Shown: positions 35,958 through 44,057, numbered from the stretch's first letter. The stretch: DNA of 64,000 nt from Massilia sp. Se16.2.3 (GCF_014171595.1 NZ_CP050451.1:620001-684000), one strand, 5' to 3'. Notes: generated from the sequence alone by a model not told the origin. Numbers and translations are program-made.

Positions 35958-36731
35958 ATGACGAATCCCGACGACGTGCAGGGACGTGAAGACCGTTCCG
36001 ACGAATTCCTATCGAACGCTCATGTTTCGGAAGATCGCGATAATATAGCGAGCTCAGAATTAGAGGATGTTATCGTGAACCAAGATTCATATGGAATCCG
36101 GCTTACCGATACGGCGAAAGGACGTAATTCGGCCAGCATGCTGGTCAATAAAATGTATGCCTGGCGCGGCTATGCCGGCTCGCATCAGTTCAGCGACGAT
36201 CCCAATCGCATTACCCTGACCGCCACCGACAAGGGCGACGTGGTAGGCACCCTGACGCTCGGTATCGATTCCCCCATCGGCCTGATGGCTGACCAGATCT
36301 TCAAGGAAGAACTCGACGCGCACCGTGCGCGCGGTGCCAAGCTGTGTGAATTCACCAAGCTGGCGTTCGACCCCACGGTCCGCTCGAAAACCTCGCTGGC
36401 CAACCTGTTTCACCTGGCCGTAATTTACGCGCGCGATATCCACGATTGCACCGATATCGTCATCGAAGTCAATCCCCGCCATCGCCGCTTCTACGAGCAT
36501 ATGCTCGGATTCAAGCGCGAAGGCGATTTGAAAGACAATCCGCGCGTGAATGCGCCGGCCTATCTGCTGCGTATCGAGCTGTCGTATGTCACCGAGCAGA
36601 TTCAAAAACTCGGAGGCACCTTCAGCGAAGGGATGGCCGAACGTTCGTTTTATCCGTATTTTTTCTCCCCGCGCGAAGAGCAAGGTATCATCAACCGCCT
36701 GCGCCGCATCGACGAACAGCAAGTCGCATAA
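35958..36731 (+). CDS. N-acyl amino acid synthase, FeeM-like
   Basis: 257 residues; GAGGTG precedes the ATG. After a ~45-residue acidic N-terminal extension comes a GNAT/autoinducer-synthase-like fold: VGTLTLGIDSPIGLMADQIF, KLCEFTKLAFDPTVRSKTSL, DIVIEVNPRHRRFYEHMLGF. These match the FeeM catalytic core, which transfers a fatty acyl chain from acyl-ACP to an amino acid such as tyrosine. Published surveys link such synthases to exosortase/PEP-CTERM loci, and here prsT lies directly upstream and a PEP-CTERM gene close downstream. The next two genes suggest the product is processed further. Amino-acid and chain specificity cannot be read. Confidence 0.85.
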   Translation: MTNPDDVQGREDRSDEFLSNAHVSEDRDNIASSELEDVIVNQDSYGIRLTDTAKGRNSASMLVNKMYAWRGYAGSHQFSDDPNRITLTATDKGDVVGTLTLGIDSPIGLMADQIFKEELDAHRARGAKLCEFTKLAFDPTVRSKTSLANLFHLAVIYARDIHDCTDIVIEVNPRHRRFYEHMLGFKREGDLKDNPRVNAPAYLLRIELSYVTEQIQKLGGTFSEGMAERSFYPYFFSPREEQGIINRLRRIDEQQVA

Positions 36732-36800
36732 ATCCGCCCGACGCCGGCGCCTGGCGTGCCGGCGGCCCTCCTTTTTCACGGCTTCCCCGCTTTTGATCAA

Positions 36801-37709
36801 ATGACCACTCCTTTTCGCTACGAGCAGGCTTTTTCTCGCAATATTGGCTGGGTAACCCGAGACGAGCAGGCGCTGTTGCGAAACAAGCGGGTCGCCATTG
36901 CCGGCGGCGGCGGTGTCGGCGGCGTGCACGCGCTCACGCTGGCACGCCTGGGCATCACGAAATTCCGGATCGCCGACTTCGATACCTTCGACGTTCCCAA
37001 CTTCAACCGCCAGGTCGGCGCCATGGTGTCGACCCTGGACCAGCCGAAGGTCGAGGTCATCCGCCGCATGCTGCTCGACATCAACCCCGAGTGCGAGGTC
37101 GAGGTGTTTGCCGAGGGCATCAACGACGGCAACCTGGAAAGCTTCCTGAAGGGCGCCGACATGTACGTCGACGCGCTCGACTTCTTCGCCTTCGACATCC
37201 GCCAGAAGACCTTCGCCCTGTGCGCGCGGCTCGGCATCCCGGCCAGCACCGTGGCGCCGCTGGGCATGGGCGCAGCCCTGCTCAACTTCCTGCCAGGGCA
37301 GATGACGTTCGAGGAATATTTCCAGTGGGGCGATCTGCCGGAAACGGACAAGGCCGTGCATTTTGTCGTCGGCCTGGCGCCGGCCGGGCTGCACCGCCCG
37401 TATCTGGTGGTACCGGAAGCGGTCAATTTTGCCGAGCGGCGCGGCCCGTCGACCATCATGGCTTGCCAGTTGTGCGCCGGCGTGATGGGCACCGAAGCGC
37501 TGAAAATCCTGCTGGGCCGCGGCCGCGTGCTGGCCGCGCCCTGGGGCATCCAGTTCGACGCCTACCGTAACAAACTGGTACGCACCTGGCGGCCGGGCGG
37601 CAACAGGAATCCCCTGCACCGCCTGATGATCAGGATCGGCAAGAAGCAACTGGCCAAGGACCTGGCCGCGGCACGGGCACAGGCAGGCACACAACCGGGA
37701 GCAGCATGA
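36801..37709 (+). CDS. ThiF/E1-like adenylyltransferase
   Basis: 302 residues from the ATG at 36801. A Rossmann ATP site (RVAIAGGGGVGGVHALTLAR) is followed by the acidic/Asn/Arg set of E1-like enzymes (RIADFDTFDVPNFNRQVG) and KVEVIRRMLLDINP. A Cys-containing segment (MACQLCAGVMGTEALKILLG) is near the C-terminus; no rhodanese domain and no clear pair of CxxC zinc motifs. The family adenylates a carboxylate (ubiquitin-like C-terminus, MoaD/ThiS, or small-molecule/peptide carboxyl). No MoaD/ThiS partner is in the window. With an N-acyl amino acid synthase upstream and a nitroreductase overlapping downstream by 4 bases, activation of a small-molecule carboxyl group is my inference. Confidence 0.85.
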   Translation: MTTPFRYEQAFSRNIGWVTRDEQALLRNKRVAIAGGGGVGGVHALTLARLGITKFRIADFDTFDVPNFNRQVGAMVSTLDQPKVEVIRRMLLDINPECEVEVFAEGINDGNLESFLKGADMYVDALDFFAFDIRQKTFALCARLGIPASTVAPLGMGAALLNFLPGQMTFEEYFQWGDLPETDKAVHFVVGLAPAGLHRPYLVVPEAVNFAERRGPSTIMACQLCAGVMGTEALKILLGRGRVLAAPWGIQFDAYRNKLVRTWRPGGNRNPLHRLMIRIGKKQLAKDLAAARAQAGTQPGAA

Positions 37710-38779
37710 TGAGCGGACCGAACATCGCCGAACAGATCCTCGAGCTGGCGCGCTGGGCGCCCAGCGGCGACAACATGCAGACCTGGCGCTTCGAAATCGC
37801 CGCGCCCGAGCACATCGTCGTGCATGCCTATGACACGCGCGACCATTGCGTCTACGACCTCGACGGCCATCCGAGCCAGATCGCCTTCGGTACCCTGCTC
37901 GAGACGATCGCGGTTGCCGCCAGCGGCCACGGCCTGCGCGCCGATGTCACGCGCCGGCCGGAGGGACGCGACACCCATCCGATCTTCGACGTGCGGCTGG
38001 TGACCGACCCGTCCGTCGGGCGCAGCCCGCTGATCGACGCGATCACGCAGCGCACCGTGCAGCGCCGGCCGATGCGCACCACGCCGCTCACGGCCGAACA
38101 CAAGCGCCTGCTCGAAGCCACCGTCGCACCCGGCTACGCCCTCACCTGGCTGGAAAGCCGCGACCAGAAGTGGCAAGCCGCGCGCCTGATGTTCAACAAC
38201 GCCAAGCTGCGCCTGACGATGCCGGAGGCTTTCGAGACCCACCGCAGCATCATCGACTGGGAAAACCGCAAGCACAGCCCGGACAAGGTACCGGCCGGCG
38301 CGCTCGGGGTCGACGCCATGACCCTGCACCTGATGAAATGGGCGATGGTCAGCTGGCGCCGCATGAATACCGTCAACACCCTGATGGGCACCTGGGCGCC
38401 GCGCCTGCAGATGGACCTGGCGCCCGGCATGGCCTGCGCCGCCCACTTCGTGCTCAAGGCAAAGCAGGCACCGAAGTCGATCGACGACTACGTCGCGGCC
38501 GGCCGCGCGCTGCAGCGCTTCTGGCTGACCATGACCACCCTCGGCCTCTACATGCAGCCGGAAATGACGCCGCTGATTTTCTCGAAATACGCGCGCGAAG
38601 GCACCCGGTTTACGGCTCGCCCCAAGCTGGAGGGCGCGGCGAAAGCCTTGCAGAAACAGACCGAAGCGCTGATCTTCAACGACGCGCTGCACCCGGTGTA
38701 CATGGGACGCCTGGGCTACGGTCCCGCGCCCGACGCGCGCTCGGTACGGCGCCCGCTGGCGGAGCTGATGAAACGCTGA
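37706..38779 (+). CDS. Nitroreductase-fold protein coupled to the ThiF gene
   Basis: 357 residues; the ATG overlaps the ThiF stop (ATGATGA). The N-terminal motif ILELARWAPSGDNMQTWRFE is the FMN-contact segment of nitroreductases. Later parts (ITQRTVQRRPMRTTPLT; FWLTMTTLGLYMQPEMTPLI) fit the same superfamily, but the length is well above the ~200 residues of simple nitroreductases, with an added central region (residues ~150-230). Such proteins pair with ThiF in several uncharacterised loci. A flavin-dependent oxidation or reduction of the product made by the two upstream enzymes is plausible. A terminator follows. Confidence 0.8.
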   Translation: MMSGPNIAEQILELARWAPSGDNMQTWRFEIAAPEHIVVHAYDTRDHCVYDLDGHPSQIAFGTLLETIAVAASGHGLRADVTRRPEGRDTHPIFDVRLVTDPSVGRSPLIDAITQRTVQRRPMRTTPLTAEHKRLLEATVAPGYALTWLESRDQKWQAARLMFNNAKLRLTMPEAFETHRSIIDWENRKHSPDKVPAGALGVDAMTLHLMKWAMVSWRRMNTVNTLMGTWAPRLQMDLAPGMACAAHFVLKAKQAPKSIDDYVAAGRALQRFWLTMTTLGLYMQPEMTPLIFSKYAREGTRFTARPKLEGAAKALQKQTEALIFNDALHPVYMGRLGYGPAPDARSVRRPLAELMKR

Positions 38780-38811
38780 GCAGGTAGCACGGGCGACCAG
38801 GCGCGCACATC

Positions 38812-38849
38812 AAAAAAGCGGCGGTGACCCGATGGGCACCGCCGCTTTT
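38812..38849 (+). terminator. Terminator of the FeeM-ThiF-nitroreductase operon
   Basis: Perfect 9-base arms GCGGCGGTG (38818-38826) and CACCGCCGC (38837-38845), preceded by six A and followed by four T. Confidence 0.8.
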
Positions 38850-38905
38850 CATTGTCCCCGCTGCCTGGCGCCATCGGCGCTTGCGACAATGAAAGGACAA
38901 AAGAA

Positions 38906-38929
38906 AAAGAGCGGGCAAGCCCGCTCTTT
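38906..38929 (-). terminator. Terminator of the PEP-CTERM gene
   Basis: Arms AAAGAGCGGGC and GCCCGCTCTTT with a two-base loop. On the minus strand it is followed by a T-rich run, 27 bases after the stop of the PEP-CTERM gene. Confidence 0.85.
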
Positions 38930-38955
38930 CTCATGCAGTCATGCAGTCAGAAGAC

Positions 38956-39843
38956 TTAGGCCTTCTTTGCGCGCTTGCGGCTGACGACGCCAGCGCCCAG
39001 CATGGCGATGCCGAACAGGGCCAGCGAGCCTGGTTCTGGAACTTCAGCCAGTTTGAACTGACCGTTGTTCGAGACGAAGAAGTACTGGCCAGGAGCGTTG
39101 GCGTAAGCCGAGCCGTTGCAGCCGGCGCCGGTGAAGCCAGCGTATTGGCAAGCAACTTCAGCGACCAGGTTTTCGGTGCCGCTGCTGTTCGGGTTGTTCA
39201 CTGGGTTAGCGTTGGTGAACGCGAACGACATGATCGATTCCATCGACAGGTCGTCGCCGTTGCCGCGGAAGAAGTAGCCTGGAGCCAGGTCGCCGGCGTC
39301 AGCCTTGGCGAACACGCTCACTTGACCGTTGGCGATTGGGCTGCCGCTTGCATCGACCTGGCCGCCGCCGCCAGCCAGCACGTCGAACGAAGCGATCAGG
39401 TTGCCCAGGTTCGCGCCGTAGAAGCCCTCGGTGCCGCCGTACTGGTTGTTGGTTGGGTTCTGGTACATGCGGATGGTGCCGCCGGTGAACGAGAACGAAC
39501 CGTTGGTCGAGCCGCTGCCCAGGGTGCCGGTACCGAAGCCTTCGAAGGTTGCGGTGATGTTGCCGCCTGGGAAGTTCACTGGGAACAGTTTACCGTTGCT
39601 GTCAGCCTGGACGATGTTGAACACAGCGTGCTCGACGAACGAGAAGCTGTTGCCGCCGGTCGGGGTCAGCTGAATGAACGACTGGCCGTTGATGTCCAGG
39701 TATTCGCCGATTTCCTGGCCATTTTCGAAGCCGCCGCCGTTCGGGTTGAAGACCCAATCGTTCAGCACGACTTCTGCGTTAGCGGCACCAGCGAAAGACA
39801 TTGCAACAGCAGCGGCGCAAGCCATTTTCTTCAGAAATTTCAT
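38956..39843 (-). CDS. PEP-CTERM sorting-domain protein (exosortase substrate)
   Basis: 295 residues from the ATG at 39843 (AGGA upstream). A Sec signal peptide (KKMACAAAVAMSFAGAANA) and a mature domain rich in Gly/Asn (EVVLNDWVFNPNGGGFENG ... GTGTLGSGSTNGSFSFTGG) lead to the C-terminal sorting signal VPEPGSLALFGIAMLG followed by RKRAKK: motif, membrane helix and basic tail. XrtA, encoded downstream, should cut and transfer it to the surface or EPS matrix. Two Cys (about 260 and 268) may form a disulfide. The gene has a perfect sigma-54 promoter and a terminator, so it is a single regulated transcript. The mature domain is not one I recognise. Confidence 0.93.
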   Translation of the reverse strand: MKFLKKMACAAAVAMSFAGAANAEVVLNDWVFNPNGGGFENGQEIGEYLDINGQSFIQLTPTGGNSFSFVEHAVFNIVQADSNGKLFPVNFPGGNITATFEGFGTGTLGSGSTNGSFSFTGGTIRMYQNPTNNQYGGTEGFYGANLGNLIASFDVLAGGGGQVDASGSPIANGQVSVFAKADAGDLAPGYFFRGNGDDLSMESIMSFAFTNANPVNNPNSSGTENLVAEVACQYAGFTGAGCNGSAYANAPGQYFFVSNNGQFKLAEVPEPGSLALFGIAMLGAGVVSRKRAKKA

Positions 39844-39895
39844 AATTTTCAATCCTCGATTAAGTTGATCGGTTGGGCAAACACACTCAACATAT

Positions 39896-39911
39896 AGCAA
39901 GCGCCGTGCCA
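39896..39911 (-). promoter_or_regulatory. Sigma-54 promoter of the PEP-CTERM gene
   Basis: On the minus strand: TGGCACG-GCGC-TTGCT, an exact match to the RpoN consensus TGGCACGNNNNTTGCW with correct -24/-12 spacing, about 52 bases before the ATG. XrtA loci usually carry the sigma-54 activator PrsR (outside this window), the likely partner. Confidence 0.88.
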
Positions 39912-39928
39912 GCTCATCAGGACTCTTT

Positions 39929-39945
39929 AAAATCAACCACTTAGC
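39929..39945 (-). promoter_or_regulatory. 17-bp element upstream of the sigma-54 promoter (copy 1)
   Basis: Plus-strand AAAATCAACCACTTAGC, 17 bases upstream of the -24 element. It differs at one position from the copy before the GYWK operon. The core AATCAACCACTTA fits the IHF consensus WATCAANNNNTTR, so it may be an IHF site, an activator site, or both. Confidence 0.7.
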
Positions 39946-40067
39946 ATAAGCATTTAGAGCAATATCAACAACAATGTAAAAACTTTCGACATAACATTTC
40001 TCAATTGAAACGATAATTGGAATTTCAAATTTTCTTAATGCAAGTTATTTCCGGGTGGCACGCCCAT

Positions 40068-40892
40068 TTACTTTTCTTGGTGCAATTTGTTATTCAATTG
40101 CCCGATTAACTCGCTCGCTGCGCGTACGATTTGCGGCACGTCGAAGCCGGCACGGGTGAGTTCGCGGTAGAACGAGCGCGCCAGGATCCGGGCCGCCTCT
40201 TCGGGATTCCGGTACACGGTGCGCGCCGCACCCTCGGCCTCGGCTTCACGCGCCAGGGCCAGCTGGGCGAAACGCGAGTCGAGCAGGCGCTGCAACTGGG
40301 ATACCTGGATGGTCTTGCCGATGAACTGGCAGATCACCTCCAGCAGCAGCAGGTCGGCCTGGCGGAAGGACATGCCGGACACATTCACGACGCCGACGAT
40401 ACGGCCATCGATCGGAATCGGTCCCGACATCAGGCTGCGCCCCGGTGCCAGCGGCCGCCGCGCCAGCAGGGCGTAGGGGGAACTGCCGATGTCTTCCACC
40501 AGCAGCGCGCGCCCGCTGGCGAGCACCTGGCCGCAAATGCCCTCGCCGCGGCCGATGCTCGATGCGAACACCGCATCCGGAACCGCTTCCGGCGCATCCT
40601 TTCCCTGCGCGAGGTTGGCACGCGCATGGACGCGCAGGCGCGGTGCCTCGCCGCTGCCACTACTGAGCAGCATGATCGAGCAGCTGTCGGCACCGAGCAT
40701 GCGGGCGGTCTGGGTCGCCTGGCCGTCAAGATTGTCTTCGAGGCTGCCGCTGGAAAGAAACTGCTGCAGGTCGTGCAGGCGCACCAAACCCTGGTCGGCT
40801 GCTGCTTCGGCCGGGACTGCGGCCGGTGCCGCCGCTGTTTGGTCCTGCGGCCTGGCTGGTGCTTCCCGCTCTGCTTCCCGTTCTGCTTCCAT
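40068..40892 (-). CDS. GAF-domain protein
   Basis: 274 residues; GAGGTG precedes the start. A Glu/Arg/Ala/Pro-rich N-terminus (EAEREAEREAPARPQDQ) leads to a GAF domain, residues ~40-200 (LDGQATQTARMLGADSCSIMLL, GEGICGQVLASGRALLVEDI, SLMSGPIPIDGRIVGVVNVSG), then a helical C-terminal region without a recognisable output domain. No HTH, kinase, GGDEF or EAL domain. It resembles sensory adaptors. It lies 113 bases after the nucleotidyltransferase gene on the same strand, with an inverted repeat between them, so co-transcription with the GYWK operon is possible. Confidence 0.8.
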   Translation of the reverse strand: MEAEREAEREAPARPQDQTAAAPAAVPAEAAADQGLVRLHDLQQFLSSGSLEDNLDGQATQTARMLGADSCSIMLLSSGSGEAPRLRVHARANLAQGKDAPEAVPDAVFASSIGRGEGICGQVLASGRALLVEDIGSSPYALLARRPLAPGRSLMSGPIPIDGRIVGVVNVSGMSFRQADLLLLEVICQFIGKTIQVSQLQRLLDSRFAQLALAREAEAEGAARTVYRNPEEAARILARSFYRELTRAGFDVPQIVRAASELIGQLNNKLHQEK

Positions 40893-40911
40893 TCGTCACC
40901 TCGTCGGTTCG

Positions 40912-40930
40912 GCACGGGCCTGGCCCGTGC
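40912..40930. other. Inverted repeat between nucleotidyltransferase and GAF genes
   Basis: GCACGGGCC-T-GGCCCGTGC, perfect 9-base arms with a single central base. Without a T-run and with almost no loop it is more like a protein-binding palindrome than a terminator; role unknown. Confidence 0.4.
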
Positions 40931-41005
40931 ATTACTGAATAGACAGCGCCCGCTTCACGGAGCCGCTTTGCAGGCCCGCATTGCGGACACAGGCAGCCGC
41001 TTGCG

Positions 41006-42096
41006 CTAGCGCACCGGCTCGGCGCGCGGCGCCAGGAATGCTTTATGAAACAGGTGGCGCGACAGCATCCATGGCGGCATGCGCAGCCAGTTACCGCGTA
41101 TATATAACAGGCCATGGGCGAGCGGATCGAGCACGCCGGCACAGCTCGGATGAAACGGACGCAGCGCACGCGCGAACAGCGCATCCATTAGCGCGCGCAA
41201 GGGCCAGGCCGGACCTGCCGCTGCCAGCGCCGCGAAGGCCTGCGCCGGCACCGGGGTGCCGAGCAGGCGCGCGCAGTAGCGCAGCGCATAGAACAGCGGC
41301 CGCGCCAGCTCGAGTTCGTGCGCACGCGCCGGTAGCGCCGCCCAGAAGCCCGCTTCCTGCGCACCGAAGTGGCACAGCAGGCGGTGCAGGTCGAACAGGT
41401 CGCGCAGGCCATGGTGGTATTCGCCTTCGAAGAACAGGTGGGTGGCGCTGTGCAGCACCATGTCGCAGGGGGGGCCAGCACATACAGGCCGTCACTTCCG
41501 GCGATGGGCCGCGCCGCCGCCGCGCAGCCGCGCCGGATCGGGGCGTTGCGCCGCCGTCTGCGGCAGGATCGCATGATGTACGTCGATCACGCTGGCACGG
41601 CGCATGTGCTGCAAGGGCGGCAGTTCGTGCATCCATTCGCGGTAGTAGCGCTGGTCGTAGGCGTCGTGGTGGGTCCCGGCCCAGCCGTGCAGCATCAGGA
41701 GACTCTCGACTTCGTCCGGGCGCTCGCGCGGCACCGGGATGTCGATGTCGGAAAACAGCCGGCCCGCCGCCGCCGGCAGGCCGGCCGCGACATAGGCGCT
41801 CCCCTTCAGGATGATCAGGGGCAAGCGGGTACCGGCCAGCGCTCGCCGCACCTGGCCGAGTTCGAAGCGCACCGCGCGCGCATGGCGTTCCCGTGCAGTG
41901 CGGTCCCAGCACAGGCGGCGCCAGGCCAGCGGCGGCAGCGCGTCGGCCATGCCATGTTCCTCGGCCAGCAGGCACAAGGTGGCCCCATGCCGGCGGCGCG
42001 CGCCTGGCGCAGCAGCAGCTCCCATCCCGGCCCGTCCAGCGCAGCCATGCGCGCGGGGGTGCGCAGCACCTCGACCAGCAAAGGGAGCGGCCTCAT
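41006..42096 (-). CDS. Nucleotidyltransferase family protein (NTP_transf_5 type), three frameshifts in this sequence
   Basis: The ATG overlaps the stop of the HprK-like gene (ATGA). Motifs from successive frames form one protein: LLVEVLRTPARMAALDGPGW, ADALPPLAWRRLCWDRT, LPLIILKGSAYVAAGLP, GRLFSDIDIPVPRE (the Asp pair DID of the nucleotidyltransferase site), VIDVHHAILP, then MVLHSATHLFFEGEYHHGL and LRDLFDLHRLLCHFG. Breaks lie at a C run 41983-41986, in the GC-rich stretch 41500-41525 and in the G run 41468-41474. Correcting them gives 363 residues. This family is the third partner of the HPr-rel-A cassette; substrate unknown. Confidence 0.8.
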
Positions 42097-43025
42097 CGGC
42101 GCTGCGCCAGCAGGCGTTCGAACACGTCCATGGCGTCGTCGAGCGCGCCATAGCGGAAATCAACAGTGCGGGTGGCCTCGATCAGGCGCGCCACCGTCTC
42201 GAAACCGGCCCCGCCGAGCAGGCTGTAGTTGAAGGCGTTCTCGGCCAGACGCAGGTGGGCGCGTGCCTGCGCTACCGGCACCAGTTCGGCCGGGGCATCG
42301 CGCTCCCACTTCGGGAACACGATCCAGGCCGGTGCCGCCGGCTCGAGCGCGCGTGCGACGCTCGTGCCTGGCGCACGCATGTGCGCAACCGTACCCTTCA
42401 CCGTATCGCGCACGGGCACCGTCAATTCGGCCGCCGGCGCCCGGGCACGGATCACGTCGATCGAGCCGTTCTTCAGGCTGACCGGGCGCGGCAAGGGGTC
42501 GATGCGGCCGTCGTCCAGGCGGACGAGCGTCAGTTCGTCCGACAGCAGGCGCCAGCCGCGCGCGACCGGGGCGGCACACAGCGTGCTCTTGCCGGAACCG
42601 GGCGGCGCCGGCAGGATCGCCGCCGCCCCCTCCTTTTCGACGACGGCGGCGTGGATGACGAGCCAGGAATGGGCCTGGCTCGAGACGCACCAGTTCATTG
42701 CCCATTCGAACATCGGGAAGGCCTGCGCCAGCGGCAGCGGCTGGAAGGGCGCCATGCCCTCGTAATGGAAGTGGACCTGGGGCCGCACCGGGCGCCGCAG
42801 GCCCTGCGAGCCGGACAGGCGCACGTCGAAATCGGCAAAGCTGTCGCCGTCGCGCACCGGGTAGTCGGCATACATGCTGGCCAGGGTATCGGCCAGGGAG
42901 GGAAGCGCACTGCGCACGCAGGTGACGAAGGGGCCGGTCTGCAGCCGCAGGCCGGGGCCGCGCAGGCGCGCGGCCAGTTCGCGGCGGCCGAGCGTGGCGA
43001 CGGTGGGCAGGCCGGTGCTCAGCAA
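42093..43025 (-). CDS. HprK-related kinase A (HPr-rel-A system)
   Basis: 310 residues using the TTG at 43025, which sits next to the PqqD stop. The P-loop LPAPPGSGKSTLCAAPVARG (about residue 155) and following SDELTLVRLDDGRIDPLPRP match the HPr kinase/phosphorylase fold; RPVSLKNGSIDVI and NAFNYSLLGGAGFETVARLI are conserved in the HprK-related kinase A family. True HprK phosphorylates the PTS protein HPr, but this family occurs in a cassette with a PqqD-like protein and a nucleotidyltransferase, often in exosortase A genomes; its substrate is unknown. Overlaps both neighbours by a few bases. Confidence 0.85.
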   Translation of the reverse strand: MLSTGLPTVATLGRRELAARLRGPGLRLQTGPFVTCVRSALPSLADTLASMYADYPVRDGDSFADFDVRLSGSQGLRRPVRPQVHFHYEGMAPFQPLPLAQAFPMFEWAMNWCVSSQAHSWLVIHAAVVEKEGAAAILPAPPGSGKSTLCAAPVARGWRLLSDELTLVRLDDGRIDPLPRPVSLKNGSIDVIRARAPAAELTVPVRDTVKGTVAHMRAPGTSVARALEPAAPAWIVFPKWERDAPAELVPVAQARAHLRLAENAFNYSLLGGAGFETVARLIEATRTVDFRYGALDDAMDVFERLLAQRR

Positions 43026-43282
43026 GGCAGTGCGTCGATCAGGTAGAGCGCCGCCAGGTCGGCCAGCACCTCTTCCAGCTCCGGAAGGGATGCCGGATCG
43101 GCAGCGGCAAGCGCGGCGGCGGACTGCGGCGCGTCGCGCAGCGCCTGCAACAGCGCGAGGGCCGGTTCGGCCAGCAGGTGGGTGTCGCCGGAAAGGTCGT
43201 TGAAGAGCACGCATTCGCCGTCGTGGCAGCGGTGCATCAGGCGCTGGCCGGGGGCCAGGCGCCAGGTCGGATCACTTCTCAT
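43019..43282 (-). CDS. PqqD-family peptide chaperone of the HPr-rel-A system
   Basis: 87 residues, from the ATG at 43282. Motifs WRLAPGQRLMHRCHDGECVL, FNDLSGDTHLLAEPALALLQAL and LEEVLADLAALYLID correspond to the winged-helix PqqD/RRE fold that binds leader peptides of peptide substrates. The start codon lies 26 bases after the GYWK stop and the stop abuts the HprK start, so it belongs in the operon. A peptide- or protein-presenting role for the kinase or nucleotidyltransferase is inferred from the fold. Confidence 0.85.
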   Translation of the reverse strand: MRSDPTWRLAPGQRLMHRCHDGECVLFNDLSGDTHLLAEPALALLQALRDAPQSAAALAAADPASLPELEEVLADLAALYLIDALPC

Positions 43283-43308
43283 GCGTACCAGCAACGCGCC
43301 ACGAGGGC

Positions 43309-43938
43309 CTAGCGGAAGGTGGTTTCGAGGTAAGCGGCCAGCTGTGCGCCGGTCCATGGGGTGGCGCTGCCGGTCGGACGGTACGAGCCCTTCAGGCTGA
43401 ATTCGTCCCAGATCGCCACCACTTTGTCTTCTGCCAGCACGCTCGGGATCCCGGACATGGCCGAGGAACGGGCATTGAGCAGCGCCGTGACGATTTGCAT
43501 GGCCACGTTGTTGCGGTCGATGGCCTTGACCGGGTTCGGTTGCTCGAGGATTTCCAGCAGCGTGAAGTTCTTCAGGCCGGAATAGCTGCCGCGCGCAGCC
43601 AGCACGTCGGCGAAGCGCGTGGTCGGGCTGGTGCCGGTACGCGATTTCCACGCGCTGGAATGGGTTTTCCAGTAGCCGTGCGAACGATTATTGCTGCAGG
43701 AATTGGCCGGGTTGTGGCTGGCGGTCTTGATCGACATGAAGCCGGACGGCGAAGCGCAGGTGGCCAGGCTACCGGCCGCCATGCCTGGCTGGCTGTGCAG
43801 TGTCAGGATGACGCCGCCTGCACCGAGCCCAGCGCGGGTAAAGCGACGGCGCGCCGCCCCTTTTGGATCAAGGGCCGGCAGTTCGCCAACTGCCTGCGGA
43901 GCAGGCGACATCTCTGCAGTTTTATGTTGATCTTCCAT
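43309..43938 (-). CDS. Exported GYWK-type protein, first gene of the PqqD/HprK operon
   Basis: 209 residues from the ATG at 43938. The N-terminal ~30 residues are followed by a twin-arginine-like signal (ARRRFTRAGLGAGGVILTLH ... GMAAG), suggesting Tat export. The mature part has three or more Cys (CASPSG, SCSNNRSHGYWKTHSSAW) and the motif HGYWKTHSSAW, which resembles the GYWKNHxxAW segment recurring in bacterial secreted proteins of unknown function. Then come NFTLLEILEQ, AMQIVTALLNARSSAM, and the tail WTGAQLAAYLETTFR. No PEP-CTERM signal. A sigma-54 promoter lies upstream. It may be the target of the PqqD/HprK/nucleotidyltransferase proteins; this is a guess from operon order. Confidence 0.8.
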   Translation of the reverse strand: MEDQHKTAEMSPAPQAVGELPALDPKGAARRRFTRAGLGAGGVILTLHSQPGMAAGSLATCASPSGFMSIKTASHNPANSCSNNRSHGYWKTHSSAWKSRTGTSPTTRFADVLAARGSYSGLKNFTLLEILEQPNPVKAIDRNNVAMQIVTALLNARSSAMSGIPSVLAEDKVVAIWDEFSLKGSYRPTGSATPWTGAQLAAYLETTFR

Positions 43939-44002
43939 AATGCGTTCCTGAGTCCTCGAAAGTAGGCCATACCCAAGCGGGCACAGGTCTTTCCACTGCT
44001 TA

Positions 44003-44018
44003 AGCAAACCTCGTACCA
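44003..44018 (-). promoter_or_regulatory. Sigma-54 promoter of the GYWK/PqqD/HprK operon
   Basis: On the minus strand: TGGTACG-AGGT-TTGCT, one mismatch from the RpoN consensus, correct spacing, 64 bases before the ATG at 43938. Confidence 0.82.
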
Positions 44019-44037
44019 GTTAGCCTATATTACTCAT

Positions 44038-44051
44038 CAATTGATCAATTG
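44038..44051. promoter_or_regulatory. 14-bp perfect palindrome upstream of the sigma-54 promoter
   Basis: CAATTGATCAATTG reads the same on both strands and lies between the -24 element and the 17-bp element. It may bind a regulator dimer; no equivalent of the same sequence is present before the PEP-CTERM gene. Confidence 0.45.
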
Positions 44052-44057
44052 CAACAA

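Noticed and set aside
40056..40071. TGGCACG-CCCA-TTTAC on the plus strand, looking like a sigma-54 promoter
   Set aside because: The -12 element lacks the essential GC, and there is no plus-strand gene downstream; it points into the end of the GAF gene.
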